From contig JACPBQ010000004.1 in assembly GCA_016180235.1 (NCBI GenBank), positions 98,940 through 155,024 on the forward strand: a stretch of 56,085 bases of DNA, in the 5' to 3' direction. The position numbers and the translations under genes were made by a program. This stretch comes from Candidatus Woesearchaeota archaeon (GTDB taxonomy: Archaea; Nanobdellota; Nanobdellia; Woesearchaeales; GW2011-AR4). How positions within the stretch are numbered: the first letter of the stretch is position 1; the number at the start of each line of letters is the position of its first letter. This document shows positions 7,021-20,700 of the stretch, one piece after another. The notes beneath the pieces are model-generated. The model had not been told where the DNA came from. It ran no database searches and saw nothing but the letters and a program-made list of their open reading frames with translations.

Positions 7021-7896
7021 TTATTCCCCGATTTCTTTTTTCGGCTCTTTGCTCTTTTTCGGTTTCTGGGCTTTTTCTTTAGCCTTGTTTTCACTTGCTT
7101 CTTCCGGCTTTGATTCCTGCTTTGGTTTTTCCAACGCGGTTGGCACCGGACTTCGTCCTGGCACTTCTTTTGTTCCAGGCTTTTTGCCTTCCTTTTTCTT
7201 TGGCTTTCCTTTTTTGCCTTTTGTTTCAGCTTCCTGCTGCCTGGTTTCTTCTCCTACTACAAATGCAGGCCCCATCGTGAGCTTGAGCATGACATTCTTG
7301 ACATTATGCTTTTCATTAGGAAGAATGTGTATCACAGAATTGTAAATTGTCAATATGTTATCTATAATCTCATCTTCATTGCTGTTTTCCTTTCCAACCA
7401 TGCACTTTATGCAGGGCTCGTTTTTTGCCGCTATCTTCACTGTTTTCACAAGCTTTTCATATAACGGCCTTAAGTTTGCGTTAGGAGGCAAAACACCGCC
7501 AATCTTCGGGTTCGGCATCTTTCCCCTTGGCCCAAAAACCCTGCCAAAGGCTGTGGCTATCTGCGGCATTATATTTGCCTGCGCAATGAAGAAATCGTGC
7601 CTGTTTGCCAGTTTTTTAAGCTCCTTTTTATCCTTGTATCTTGCAAAACTTTCTGCAAGGATTACTTCGTCACAGACTTCTTTTGCCTGCTTTTCAAGCT
7701 CAGGACCCACTAAAGCGCACACAGAAACTTTTTTTCCGCTGTGATGCAAAGCCACGAAAGTGTTTAGCTGCTGCTCCTGTTTCTTAATATCAATGTCTTT
7801 TAGGTTTATGATTAGGTCTATGCTCTGCATGAAGTTCCTTTTAGGAGAAGTCTCTTTTACAGTCTTTAATGTTTTTGCTACTAATGCCTTGTCCAT
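7021..7896 (-). CDS. rpl1: large ribosomal subunit protein L1 with a basic C-terminal extension
   Basis: L1 builds the mobile stalk at the ribosomal E site and in many archaea represses its own operon by binding a leader that mimics 23S rRNA. AGGAGG stands about five bases before the ATG at 7896, so I choose this start over the upstream in-frame Met at 7926. The core of about 217 residues has the usual length and motifs (FGPRGKMPNPKIGGVLPPNA, GKENSNEDEIIDNI, KLTMGPAFVV). It is followed by a 74-residue Lys/Glu/Pro-rich tail that the family usually lacks. It is the first gene of rpl1-rpl10-rpl12; L11 is not in this window. Confidence 0.96.
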   Translation of the reverse strand: MDKALVAKTLKTVKETSPKRNFMQSIDLIINLKDIDIKKQEQQLNTFVALHHSGKKVSVCALVGPELEKQAKEVCDEVILAESFARYKDKKELKKLANRHDFFIAQANIMPQIATAFGRVFGPRGKMPNPKIGGVLPPNANLRPLYEKLVKTVKIAAKNEPCIKCMVGKENSNEDEIIDNILTIYNSVIHILPNEKHNVKNVMLKLTMGPAFVVGEETRQQEAETKGKKGKPKKKEGKKPGTKEVPGRSPVPTALEKPKQESKPEEASENKAKEKAQKPKKSKEPKKEIGE

Positions 7897-7910
7897 CTTC
7901 CCTCCTACTT

Positions 7911-7974
7911 GTGCGTACCCGCACACCAGTGTATAGGGGTGTCTGCGACACCCCGAGACTGTTCAATGTAGTCT
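7911..7974 (-). promoter_or_regulatory. rpl1 leader with three consecutive hairpins
   Basis: In transcript order the stems are AGACU/AGUCU (7956-7974, 9-base loop), GGGGUGUC/GACACCCC (7936-7954, perfect 8 bp, loop GCA) and GUGCG/CGCAC (7911-7924, 4-base loop). They lie between the TATA box at 8003-8012 and the AGGAGG of rpl1. Autoregulation by L1 through its leader is known in archaea and bacteria; whether these stems match an L1 site is not established here. Confidence 0.6.
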
Positions 7975-8002
7975 TAACGGGTTTTATTTGGGAAAGCCGG
8001 AG

Positions 8003-8012
8003 TATATTTAAA
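8003..8012 (-). promoter_or_regulatory. TATA box of the rpl1 operon
   Basis: TTTAAATATA on the minus strand would place the transcript start near 7978-7985, just before the first leader hairpin. It is the only good TATA match close to rpl1. Confidence 0.55.
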
Positions 8013-8043
8013 GTTAATTGTTTTTAATTTTCATAAATATAAT

Positions 8044-8244
8044 CTTATATGATAAGTTTTTTTACTTTTTTAATAGGATAAATTACATATTTAATAATAA
8101 TTAATACTTATATGATAAGATATATTGATTAAATATTCTGATATTTTGAGTCTTTTATTATACTAGTATCATAAAATCCTGTTCTAAATCGTATTTTATA
8201 TGTAAAAAATAGTAAATTTTATAAATAAATACTTATATAATAAG
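8044..8244. promoter_or_regulatory. three palindromic operator-like sites, CTTATATRATAAG
   Basis: CTTATATGATAAG occurs at 8044-8056 and 8107-8119, and CTTATATAATAAG at 8232-8244. Each has arms CTTAT/ATAAG around three bases. Start-to-start spacings are 63 and 125 bases, close to 6 and 12 helical turns. The last copy includes a TATA-like core about 30 bases before the TTG start of the HTH gene. They lie between the rpl1 promoter and the regulator gene, so autoregulation by the HTH protein is the natural guess. Confidence 0.55.
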
Positions 8245-8271
8245 AATTTTTATAAGAAAAGAGGTCGTATA

Positions 8272-8769
8272 TTGGCTGATAAGGGTACTCATAAGAGTAG
8301 AGAGGAGCTTCTTTCTAGTTTTGACAGCCTGAGCAGGGATGAAAAAATAGAGCTGATTGCTTCTTTGATGCTTTCCCTCAAGGAAAAAGCTTCCAGGGAT
8401 TCTGTGCCGGTCTCTATTTTTGACAATGACAAACTGAGCATCCTTGAAGCCCTTGTCAAGTATATGAAGGAGAACCTCAAGATGAGGTTTGTTTTGATCG
8501 GCTCAATGCTAAAAAGAAGCGACAAGACAATATGGACCACATACCAAAAATCAAGGCAGAAAATGCCCATGCCTTTTTCTTCATCTGTTTCTGACATCAA
8601 TATCCCAACAGAAAAATTCTCCAACAGGAAATTCACCACTTTCGAAATACTTGTTGACCATCTGAAATCAATCAATCTGACAAACCATGAGATAGGCGTA
8701 AGGCTGCACAGGGATGACAGGACAATATGGTCTGTGTACGACAGGACAAAGAAAAAGAAAAATGGCTAA
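8272..8769 (+). CDS. tandem helix-turn-helix DNA-binding regulator
   Basis: The protein has 165 residues. After an N-terminal helical segment of about 45 residues come two similar units, SIFDNDKLSILEALVKYMK to SDKTIWTTYQKSR and KFTTFEILVDHLKSINLTN to DDRTIWSVYDRTK. Each contains a helix-turn-helix ending in an R/K-x-x-x-T-I-W-x-x-Y recognition-helix pattern. Proteins of this kind are common in DPANN genomes and are presumed transcription factors. The start is TTG with GAGG seven bases upstream. Its end overlaps the adhesin start by eight bases, so the two are probably translated together. The palindromes at 8044-8244 are likely targets. Confidence 0.75.
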   Translation: MADKGTHKSREELLSSFDSLSRDEKIELIASLMLSLKEKASRDSVPVSIFDNDKLSILEALVKYMKENLKMRFVLIGSMLKRSDKTIWTTYQKSRQKMPMPFSSSVSDINIPTEKFSNRKFTTFEILVDHLKSINLTNHEIGVRLHRDDRTIWSVYDRTKKKKNG

Positions 8770-11700
8770 AATACCAATATTCCACAGGGAAGTAGAGCAC
8801 AAGATTCTGCTAGAGGCACTTGCAGTATTTTCCATATTTGCCCTGCTATTAGCTGGAGTTTATGTCATGGAGCCGGCAATAACAGGGTTTGCCACAGTAA
8901 CGAAGCATCTTAATTATACGGATGTCTTGAGCCTGGAATTCAATGAATCCGGAGAATACTCATGGAATATCCAGAATATTGGAGACCTAAAAAGCATAAA
9001 GATAGACGGAAGCAAGAATAAGCAGGGCAATGCTAAGGTCTATATCGAAAATAATGGAATTAAATATCTGGTGTTTGACAGCTCTCAGCTGGTCAAGAAA
9101 TCCGGAGGCATATTCGGGATTACGGGCTTTGCTGTTTTAGAGATTGATGAGATAAGTGCAGAAGTTGATGGGACTTTAACGCAGGAGCAGGAGGATTTGC
9201 TGAACTTATTGATTTCCGACATAAATGACACAAGGAACGATGTTGAGATTGAGATAGAGGCTGAGGAAGGGGAAGTGCAGACAGATGCTGTTGGAGTTAC
9301 GAGCCAGCAAAATGAGCTGGTCAATGATTTATCATCATTACTGGAAAATGCAGCTGAAAAGATAAAGATAAAGGTTGAGGCAGAGTTTGAGAAGGAAGAG
9401 GAAGGTGATGATGAAGAACCAGAGGAGGAGCAAAACAATGCTCCAATATGGAACTCCGATATAGATTCGTTTGATGTTAATTCAACAACAGCAATCAACC
9501 TTAATGAGCATTATTATGACGCGGATAATGACACTTTAACTTACAGCTCCAGCAGTGTTGAAAATGTTTCAATAACAATAAATGACGGAATAATTGCTTT
9601 AGCCCCTGATGATGAGATTGATGACACTAAACCTGTTACTTTTGCGGCTTATGACGGCATTAACATAACTTACAAGACGGTTTCATTGGTGATTTATACT
9701 ATAAAAGATATTCCAATAAATGAGACCAATGAGACTACTATAAACGAAACAACAAGCAATGAAACAGCGGAAAAAATAATCAATATCAGCCTTGAATACG
9801 GGGATGATGAGTCCTATGATGCCGATAATGACGGGATAGAAGAGCTAAACGGAGTAATAGACTTCAAAACTGCCAATACAGAATTTAGCTGGGAAGCCGA
9901 TAAGGACAAATTATGCACTCGATATGAGGTAAGCTCTTTAGACAACGAAGAAAGCACTTTCCTATGCTATGGCTCCGGAAACTGCTGCGCATTTGTCGAG
10001 CTTGCAAGCTCAAGAGAGCCGTGGAATGATTCATTGTATCTGACTTACGGAGGCTATGGAAGCACTTTTGACAATATTGTATATGCCCAGGTGCTGCATG
10101 TTGACTATAATTTGAGCCTGGAGAATCCTTATACCGATATTGCCTATTCCTCCTGGGCCAATTTAAGCGCTGGATTCGAGAAGGATCTTATTGAGTTTGA
10201 GAATGTATGTGTGGATACTTGCCTGGTTTCAGGATTCAATTCCAGCAGCTATAAGATAATAGTTGAGATTGAGAATACAACCCTGAAGATTGACAATATA
10301 GACTATTCAATCGAGCAGAGGATTACCAATGACAATCCAGCATTAATAAAAAATATCGATAATATAAGCCTGGTTGAAAATACGAATTATACCCTTGATT
10401 TATCCGGGTATTTCCTTGACAACGACAATGATACCTTGGTTTATTCCAATTTTGAAACGGCTAATATATCAATCAGGTTTGAAAATAATCTTGCCTATAT
10501 AATTCCGGATATTGGCTTTATCGGGAACAGGTTTACTTACATAACTGCAAACGATTCTTATGGAAGTGTTGCTTCAAACATCTTTAAGATAGAGGTAAAT
10601 GCCTCAGGCACTCCAAGAGTCCAATTAGGAAAGCCTGTAAGGTGGAAAGAGACTATTTTAATCAATGCAACCAATGAGACAGTAAAATTATCCATACCCA
10701 AGGCAGCATCCAACATAACTTTAATTGGATCCCTGAATGAAACGGCAAGAACAATACAGGACAATGAGATAAAGGTCATTGACAAAGGCAAGAATAAGAC
10801 CAAGGACATATTTGAGAAGGGGAAGGAGCTTGACAAGGTAAAGAGGAAGATAAGCATACTGGAAGAGGCCAGGAATGATGAAGCGGAAAAAGTTGTCATA
10901 GAGGATGAGGAAGTCAGGAAGGAAGAGATTGACAGCAAGATATCGGAGCTGGAAAGCGATGAGACAGAGCTTGAAAATGAATTGGCAGGGACTTCCCTGA
11001 TTGCAGGGGCAGTTGTTGCTGAAGTTATTACGGAAGAAATTCCGTCCAATGAGACTATAATTGAGATAAACGAGACTATTGATTCAGTTACAATAGAATA
11101 TATAACAGAGCCGCCATATGCAATAGAAAAAGGCATTAACGATAATTTAAAACAGATAAAGATAATATCCGAAACGGGCTATACTGATGTTCTTGCGTTT
11201 ACGGATATTAAGGAAAGCAATAAAGATGCAATCAAGCTGTATTGGGTCAAGGATACAGGGAAAGAGGAGCTTGCTGATATTGATTATTTAGACACTAATT
11301 TGGACGGCTTAATTGACAGGCTGGAATGGGTTATTCCGCATTTGTCAAATCAAACTTTTGAGGTTTCTATTGATATTTTGAATATACAGTCATATCCCAC
11401 TGTTGGTGGAAACTGGACTGTAAGGTTCAATACTACTGGGGTAGGGAATTTAACAATATTGGGCAGCAATGGGACAACTTACTCGGAATTATACAATGAT
11501 AATGAGGCAACAATTGATGATTTGGTTCCATTGGCGCTATTATGCAATGACTATGAATACTATGACAGAAATAATTTAATCAATAATTTCAATTTCTACA
11601 TTATACTGAAGAATAATTCCAAAGTTGATTTAGCTGACACTATTGGGAAATCACTTAATATTTCTGGAATCTATGTTGAGGACTATTCATGCAACGGGAC

Positions 11701-14700
11701 AGGATACTGGACTTCACAAGTATTGACAGAAGGAGTGCACACGCAGCAGTTTAACTTTTCCGGGCAGATTGCCTATGCGAATAATTTCGCTTCTGTTGTA
11801 GGGACTACATCAAACCTATCTAACAAGTTTGTTGATGATGACAGCACTGACTTTGAGCAAGGAAACTTATCGAACAATACTATAACAGGAACACCTTATT
11901 TCCTCAAGCTGCAGCAAAAAGACTCATTATCCTACCAGACGTTGGTAAATGGGGCAGCAGATGAATTTGAAGACCAGACCGGGACAAGCGCAGACAATTC
12001 AACAGGGGAGACGTATGATGCGACGAGTGATTACTACACTAGTTCACCAGGCACGGGGACTTATGCCTCGACTGATGAGGTCCCTGACATGACATCTGCC
12101 ACTGCTCCAAGCGGAGAAGTTACGTCCTCAACAGCAGGGAGATGCGGAGAAGGATTCTGCAATTGGAATATGTTTGATGATGATCCAGATGTTTTCTTTG
12201 GTGCAACAACACCAACACTTCCTGTATGGGTGCAGTACCAGTTCCCATCGGCAAAAATCATTGGAAGATACACCCTTACGAGCAGAACTGGTGCGGCTGA
12301 GCAAATGGCTTCTGCATGGGATTTCTCGGGATCCAATGATGGCTCAACATGGACTAACTTGGATACCCAAAGTGGGATAACATCCTGGACGGGGGGAGAC
12401 AAAAAAACATTCACAACCGCCTCGACAGGAAGCTTTACCTACTACAGGATAAACGTATCTGCAATGCAGGCCTCCACTTCTCTCAGCATCGCGGAGATGG
12501 AAATGCTCAATTTCACCCCAGACTCCCCCAATAATATGTCTCTTGTTTCAAACATATTCCCCGCATCATCACAGCCGGATTCAGCGACAATAGACATATG
12601 GGAGGAAGATATTGATGCGGTAACGCTGAACACTGATTTGAAAGCCTATGTATCAAGGGATGCCGGAACGACATGGTCACAGGCTACGCTTGCAGCCAAT
12701 AGAAATGAGAATGTGACCACTGGAAGGCTTTTGAGGGGAACTGCTGACTTGTCATCGCAGCCATCCGGCACTTCAATGAAGTGGAACTTGACTGTCAATA
12801 ACAGCAAGGAATTAAGAATACATGGTGTTGGGTTGACGTGGGGCGAGAACGGAATCAACATGAGCGTTGCCCTGGATTTTGCCACTGCAACGACTTATTA
12901 TAAATCTGGAAATTTCACTTCAAGGGCATTTGATGCCAACAAAACAGTCAACTGGACTTACATTAGCTGGCAGAATTTAACCCCGGTAAAAACAAACTTA
13001 ACATTATACACAAGGACTTCGGCAGATAATGCAACATGGAGCGCATGGCGGCAGCACGGGACAAGCCCGAGCCCGATAAATTCAAACAACAGGTACATAC
13101 AATACAAGGCTGTATTGAATACTTCTGACACTTCTGTAACACCGTTGCTGCTGAATGCCACGCTTAACTACTCCGTAATAAGCAACCTTTCCATATGGGA
13201 TGATACTGACACTCTGGTAAGAGTTGTTACGCAGCCAATAGCGTTCTATGCGAACTTTACTGATTTTGTGAATACAATAAACGGAAGCGGGATCAACTGC
13301 TCAATCACTTTCAATGACACCGGAACATTCATTGCGCCAGTAAACATGTCATTTGATCCGAGCAATGGATTGTATTCATACAACCACAGCTCAGCAAATC
13401 CGGGAACATTCATTGCCAATGTAACGTGCGATGCAACTGTTTTGGGCTATAATCTAGTGCAGGTGCTGGAGCAGTACACTGTCTATCCGAGCCTGAATAT
13501 AACTGTTAATTTGAATGTCACTTTAACTACTGCTTCACAGCCAATTGCCGTTTCCGGGCATATCAACCTGAGCAATGGGACGAATGTTTCAAATAATGTT
13601 ATACGTGTTTTCCTGAATGAGAGCGAACTGCTGAATCCGCATAATGTGACTGATGACTCTGACACAGACTTTAATAAAGGAGTTTTGAATACAACGAAAG
13701 TATTCGGAAGCGGAGGCAGCGCCAACATCTCATTATTGGAAAGCCATGCTGTTGTGTTTGACGGAGCTAATGATTTTTTGACAAGAGGAGCTGATTTAAC
13801 GGGAAATGCTGATGGTAAATTAGGAACGGTTTCCGTTTGGGTTAAATTCAACAATGTTAATGGAGTTTATCAGCGCATTTATGATTCACAGGGAACTATT
13901 AGCAATATCCAGATGGATACAGACAACACCATTAGATTTTATTTCGGTTCTGGGACAATACAAGCTTTCTCAGCAACAAAGTATAATAATAACTCTGGAT
14001 GGATTCACATTCTTGCTTCGTGGAATTTAAACGTTCCAGTGTTCAATCTTTACATTAATGATGTGGATGATGAGGCTGCTGGAAGTACAGAAACAAATGC
14101 AAACATTGACTACACCCGCATAGAGCACACAATCGGAGCGGCAGATGAAGGCACTCCAAAACTCGATGGAAGCTTGTCACAATTATATATGAATTTTGCA
14201 GAATACTTAAACATAAGCAACGAAAGCAACAGAAGAAAATTCATAGATGAGAATGGAAACCCTGTAGATTTAGGCTGGAATGGATCATTGCCGACAGGTA
14301 CTGCTCCTATTATTTTCCTTAATGGCACATCAGATTCGTTTATTACGAATAAAGGTAGTGGTGGTGGATTTATTGATAACGGGACTTTAACCAATTCAAC
14401 CGACAAATATTTTGCAAAGAACGGAACTGGAAGAAAAGGCAACTTCACTTCCCAGGCATTTGACTCTGGAAATTTAGTGAACTGGACTTATATTTCATGG
14501 GAGCAGGAAGCTCCATACCAGAAGGAGATTGGGAGGGCTACTGGAGACAATAATGATGCTACTTTAGAGGATCCTTACATCAACACTTCTGGTTTAGTGT
14601 TGTTGATGCACTTTAATAATGAATCCGTATTTTCAGAGAATACAACTCTGGCTTACGACTTTAGCGCAGATGCAAATTCCGGGAAGACTGAAATCAATAA

Positions 14701-17700
14701 TGGGACAATTTACAATGGCGCTTACAGCAATATAACTGACAGAAAATTTGGAAACGCTTCCATTAATTTAGACGGCAGCGATGACCAGGTCAATATTTCG
14801 AATGAAGGCTATTACGATACTTTGAGCAACTTTACTGTCTCTGCATGGGTGCTTACACACAAGACCGGAGCCCAGGTTATTGCAACTAAAAGCAGCGTGA
14901 ATAATGGAAATGGATGGGAATTGAGATTAAGCGGTACAAACGGATTCTTTTCAGGAATGTTTACTTCCTCAGGCAACCAGGTAACAAACACCCCTGCCAG
15001 TCCGGTTTTAAGCACAAACAGATGGTATCACGTTGCTGCTGTGTATGATGAAACTTCAAAGACCATAAAGAATTATTTGGATGGGGCTGATTATGGGACA
15101 ACAGGAAGCGAAGAAGGGACGTTTACCGGAATAACAGAAAATGATGCCCAAATAAGCATCGGAAGAAGGCCAGACGGCTCATATTGGGACGGCCTGATAG
15201 ATGAGCTGGCAATCTGGAACCGCAGCCTGTCAGCAGATGAAATCCTAAAACTATACAAAAGAGGAGCTTTAGAACTAAACATCTCTACAAGGACAAGCGA
15301 TGATAATGTAACTTACTCTGAATGGAGCCCGGTTTATAGCAACGAAACCCTGTCTTATATAAGCCAGAATACAACTGCAAGGTATCTGCAGTACAAGGCT
15401 ATATTCTCAACTCAGGATGCGAGTTATACTCCGATACTGAATAATATAACAATCAACTATACAGGCTTGTTCACAGACTCTTTCGGCAACTATAACTTTA
15501 CGTTTAATGCGCCTGCTGCTACGGGCGCTTATGCTATAAAGGTAAATTCAACTTGGGATTCAACAATACCCGGGGAGAATTCACAGACCTTGACTGTAGT
15601 TTCAGTTCCTGTTATCCAGAATATCTACACAATACCAACATATCCCAGGAAGGATGAGAATGTGACTTTCTATGTTAATGTCTCGGATGAGGACAGCAAT
15701 ATTTTGAGCGTTAATTTTACCGTTTTGCATCCGAACGGAAGCTTAGTTTATAATTATACCAATGGAAGCAATAATGGAAATGACCAGAACTGGAACGTAA
15801 CATTTAATGTTTCACAATATGGAACTTACAGGTGGAATGTTTCTGTTTATGATGGAAGTGGGTTTGTTGTCAATTCAACTGCACAGACTATAATACTGAT
15901 GGAATTGACTGCTGCCCTGAATGACACTGCTGTTTTATCAGCTACACAAGACGCTGTTTATGTTTCCGGGCACATTAATTTGAGCAATGGGACGAATGTC
16001 AGCAATAATTTAGTCAATGTTTACCAGAATGGTGGATTGTTAAGTACCAATATTACTGAATTTTACCATAATAAGACTGATGACAGTGATAGTGATTTTA
16101 ATAGGAGCACTGATAAAAATGCAACATCTGTGAGAGGAACCGGAGGGGCAGCAAATGTTACCTTAGCAGACTGGGACTATGATCCGGATGGCAATTTAAG
16201 CGCTAATTTAACTGCTTACTGGAAATTAGATGAAACATCCAGCAACAGAACTGATTATAAAGGAAGCAATAACTTAAGAGACATAAATACAGTAACAAGC
16301 AATCCTGGAGTAAGGGAAAATGCTGCCCAGTTTACAGCATCTAACAGCGAGTTTTTAAACACTTCAGATAATGCTGATTTAAGCACTGGAGATATTGATT
16401 TTACGATTGCTGCTTGGGTATATGCGGATTCTTTTTCAGCTTCTGGCAGGTCTATAGCTTCAAAAGGCGATGAGAACAGCCAGCAGGAATGGAACTTAAG
16501 ATTGGACGGCGCAGATAAGCCAACATTTGCAATTTCATCCACAGGGGGCACTGAAACTGCTAGTGTTGCATGGGCAGACGCGCTCACAGCAGGAAGGTGG
16601 TATTTCATTGTTGCCTGGCATGATTCTGCAGGCAATACAATAAACTTAGATGTCAACAATAATGGAGCTGTCAGCGCTGCATCCGGAACAGGCCCAAGTG
16701 ACCGTGCAGGCGCATTTGTAATAGGAAAGACTGATGGTTTTGCAGTTTGGGACGGCAGAATTGATGAAGTCGGCTTCTGGAAAAGAATTTTAACTCAAAA
16801 AGAAAGAAGCATACTATACAACGGCACAAACGTCTCAAGTTACCCATATGTTTCTGGCAACACTTTCAAACCATATAAAGGCAACTTTACATCTCAAGCA
16901 CTTGATGCCGGAGGTGTTGGAAACTGGACTTACATTTCCTGGAGCCAGGAAGCTCCTTATGGAAAAGAGATTGGAAGGGCTAATTTAGATAATAATAATG
17001 CTCCTAAGGATTCTGGGCATATTAACACTTCCAAATTAATATTGCTGATGCACTTCAACAACGAGACAGGGGAGAATAACAGCAGGTTCAAGGATTACAG
17101 CGTTGAGGTTAATACAGAAATGGCAGGAAATAAGCCGAATAACGGCACCTGCGATCCGGCTAAAAATACGTGCCCGGTTTACAACTCTTCCATCAGAAAA
17201 CTTGGGGATTATTCAGTTACATTCAATGGAAAAAATGGTGTAAGGATAAACATAAGCAACAGCACAAACATAAGCGGCTCTACTGTCAATACTGTTGCAC
17301 TGTGGTTTTACCCCAGAGATTATGCGGCAAACGCATTAGTGGGCCAGAATCTGTTTAGTTCGAGGGTCACTTCCGGGGCAGGAGTTCCGGGAGGAGGACT
17401 TGGAATCCAGATTGACTGGATGAACTCAAATTCTCAAGGCACTAGCTGCTGGATTGGGACAAGTGGATGGGCCAATGCAAACTATGCTGCTGCGAATACA
17501 GAACTAAATGAATGGCACCATCTTGTATGTGTGTATGACGGAAGCAGGATAACAATGTATATTGATGGAACTAATGTCTCCAGCGCTGCCCAGAGCGGAG
17601 GCTTGGCTACTGGATTCTATACCACATGGATGGCCAGTAATGCTATTGATGAGTCTCCATTTAACGGCTCCATTGATGAGGTTGCGATGTGGAACAGAAG

Positions 17701-20700
17701 CTTAAGCACGAATGAAGTATTAAAATTATACAAAAGAGGAGTTTTAAGGCTGAATATCAGCACAAGAACAAGCAATGACAATGCAATATGGTCGGAATGG
17801 ACTCCTTATGACAATGAGACATCTCCTATAACAAGAAACCAAAGCGCAAGGTATCTGCAGTATTTAGCTAAGTTTAATACAACAGATGGCAAGTATACTC
17901 CTGTTTTGCACAATATAACAATTAATTACACTGGCTTATTTACAGACTCTTACGGCAACTATAACTTTACGTTTAATGCGCCTGCTGCTACGGGCGCTTA
18001 TGCAATAAAGGTAAATGCCACATGGGCTGATACTATACCTGGAGAAAACACTGTTAATCTGGAGGTTGTTACCTTGCCCACAAATATAATAATAAATGCT
18101 TCTCCATTAATACAGGGCTTCGGGCAGAATGTAACTTTGACAGCGAATGTTACTGACAATGCTGCGCAGGTTGACAATGTCCTGGTGGAAGTAAAGGCAA
18201 ACGGGATAACAACCCTTAATTTCTCAATGGCGCTGCAGGCAGATGAATTGTGGAAGTACAACTTCACCGACTTCACAAATGGGACTTATGCCTTCAGGGT
18301 ATATACGAACAGCTCAGGATTATTCACCAACAGCAGCAACAAGACCTTTGACATGTTTGTCAATTTGACAATCCAGGTAAGGACTGTAAACGACAATTAC
18401 GGCTCCAATGAATTTGTCAATTTGACTGATCCTCCGGGATTAGAAGAAGATTTGGGCTATAATAGCCAAAACAATAACATTGGTTTGGCCATTGACAACC
18501 AGAACAATAATTACCAACTGAAAGACAATGTAGCTGCTGATAAGATTATACAAAAAACAGCAGAAGCAAGCATAGCTGAAAAAATAAAGCCAGTAAAAAA
18601 CAGCTATTATTCATTGTTATTAATATTACTGGTTTCCGTCTTATTGAATGTAAGCATAATAGGAATAAACATAGCCAATAAAGGAAGCATTAACCTGCCA
18701 TTATTGATATTAATCAATTTGCTGCTATTAGTCCCTATTGTTTATGCATTCTCCGGAAGCGGAAATGACTACACAGTAGGCATAGCAAACACACCATATG
18801 TATCGGTGCATGATGCCAATGCGTCGGGATATAATATAAGCTTCCAGCTCAATGAAGAAGCGTATGGGAGGGATAATGCAAGCAGAATAAATGCAACCCT
18901 TGGGCAGATTTACATATCGGCAGGGGTACCGGTGCAGCCCACATCAACAGGCTTTGACGGCTCAACAACGGACTTTTCCGGGCAGCCAAACCTGCAGAGC
19001 GTGTGCAATGCTGTTTTTGAAAATACCTCGGCAGGAAAGATAGAATACATAAGCTGCCTAAATGCAGAGGGAATGGACATAAGCAGCAACATATTCATAA
19101 GGAAGAATTATGCTGAGGTTAAAGCCAGGAATTTGCATTCAACCTTCAACAGGAGCGCAAACATAACCTTAACCGGGCTTGATAATCTGGGATACCCGAA
19201 GATACTGAAAGATAATGCAGAGTGCACTGACTGCAGCGTATTGAGCTGGGATTCAGATACAGGAGTAGTTAAGTTCAACGTAAGCTCGTTCAGCATCTAT
19301 AATGCCACAGAGGCAAACCAGAGCAAGATACAGAATAATGGCACTACAAACGCAACTGTCTACCTGCTGATCAAAGTCCAGTTCTACAACAAAACAAGCA
19401 GCGTATGGGTGGACAATACTGTAATGGTAAATGACAGCAGCCCCAGGACGCTGTACAGCAACGGAACACTGGTTAAATTTGACTCATTATTTAACGGCAG
19501 ATGGAACACGAGCGCGAATGCAAGCTATGGAGGCGGCACTTACAGGGTGTTTGCCGCTGCAACTGATGAGAATGACATAGTGCTGCAGAATCTGGATGGA
19601 GACAACATTTCGGCAGTTTTCAACTTTACCATAAACTTCGGAAATCCGAGGATTAATTTCACTGCTCCAACACCAACAAACAACTCAAGAGCAATAGGCA
19701 ATGTGCACGTTATAAATGTCAGCGTTGTAGGAGGAGGAAGCACGGCAATAGACACATGCACGCTGGAAATCAACAACGGAACTATAGAAGTCAATAACGG
19801 AAGCTATGCCGCACAGAACCTTACAATGGAGCTTATAGGAAGCAACTGCAATGTCACAATAAACACTCTTGACGGCTATAACTATACATTAAAGGCGTAT
19901 GTGAACGACACGACAGGAAACCAAAACTCAACAGAAAACCTGACATTCAGGGAAAACACAATGCCGGAAATACCGACATTATTAAAGCCCCTTAACAACT
20001 CGAGAATCTCGGCAAACAGCGTAGTGCTGAACTATACGGCCCAGGACAATGATACAGACTCAATAATATATAATGTGTACTTTGATACCAATGCAAATCC
20101 CGCAGATCTTGTATACAGGGGGACATCAAAGACATTCGTAGTTGACACAGGCAGCACAGGGACATACTTCTGGAAGGCGCAGGCAGATGACACTTACGAG
20201 AACTCAAGCAACTCTACAGTGTTCCAGTTCACCAAGAACACTGCGCCTCCAACGCCATTCGTCATAACCCCGAACCTTACAGGAATAAAGCTCAGGGGAG
20301 GGCAAACCTACAACATAAGCTGGGACAATTCAACAAGCGATGCTGATGGGGACACAGTAAAAATTAACCTGCTCTATTCCACTGATTCCGGGGTTACTTT
20401 CCCTAACGGGATTGCGTCCGGAAGGACAAATAACGGGACTTATGACTGGCTAGTGCCATCAATAGACACCGACAAGGCGAGAGTCCAGGCTGTTGCCAAC
20501 GACAGCGTTGAATTTTCAAGCGACGCAAGCGATAACGACTTCATAATTGACAGTACTCCGCCCGTTATAACCCTGGACAATCCTGTCAATGGCAGCGGCT
20601 TCACTAACGGGACCTTCATCAACCTTACAATCACAGACCTATTGAGCGGGGTGTCAAATGTAAGCTGGAATAATGGCAGCTTTAATGCGCCAAACAGGAC

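Noticed and set aside
7897-7926. L1 start at 7926
   Set aside because: It would add ten residues encoded by leader hairpin sequence, whereas AGGAGG is placed correctly for 7896.
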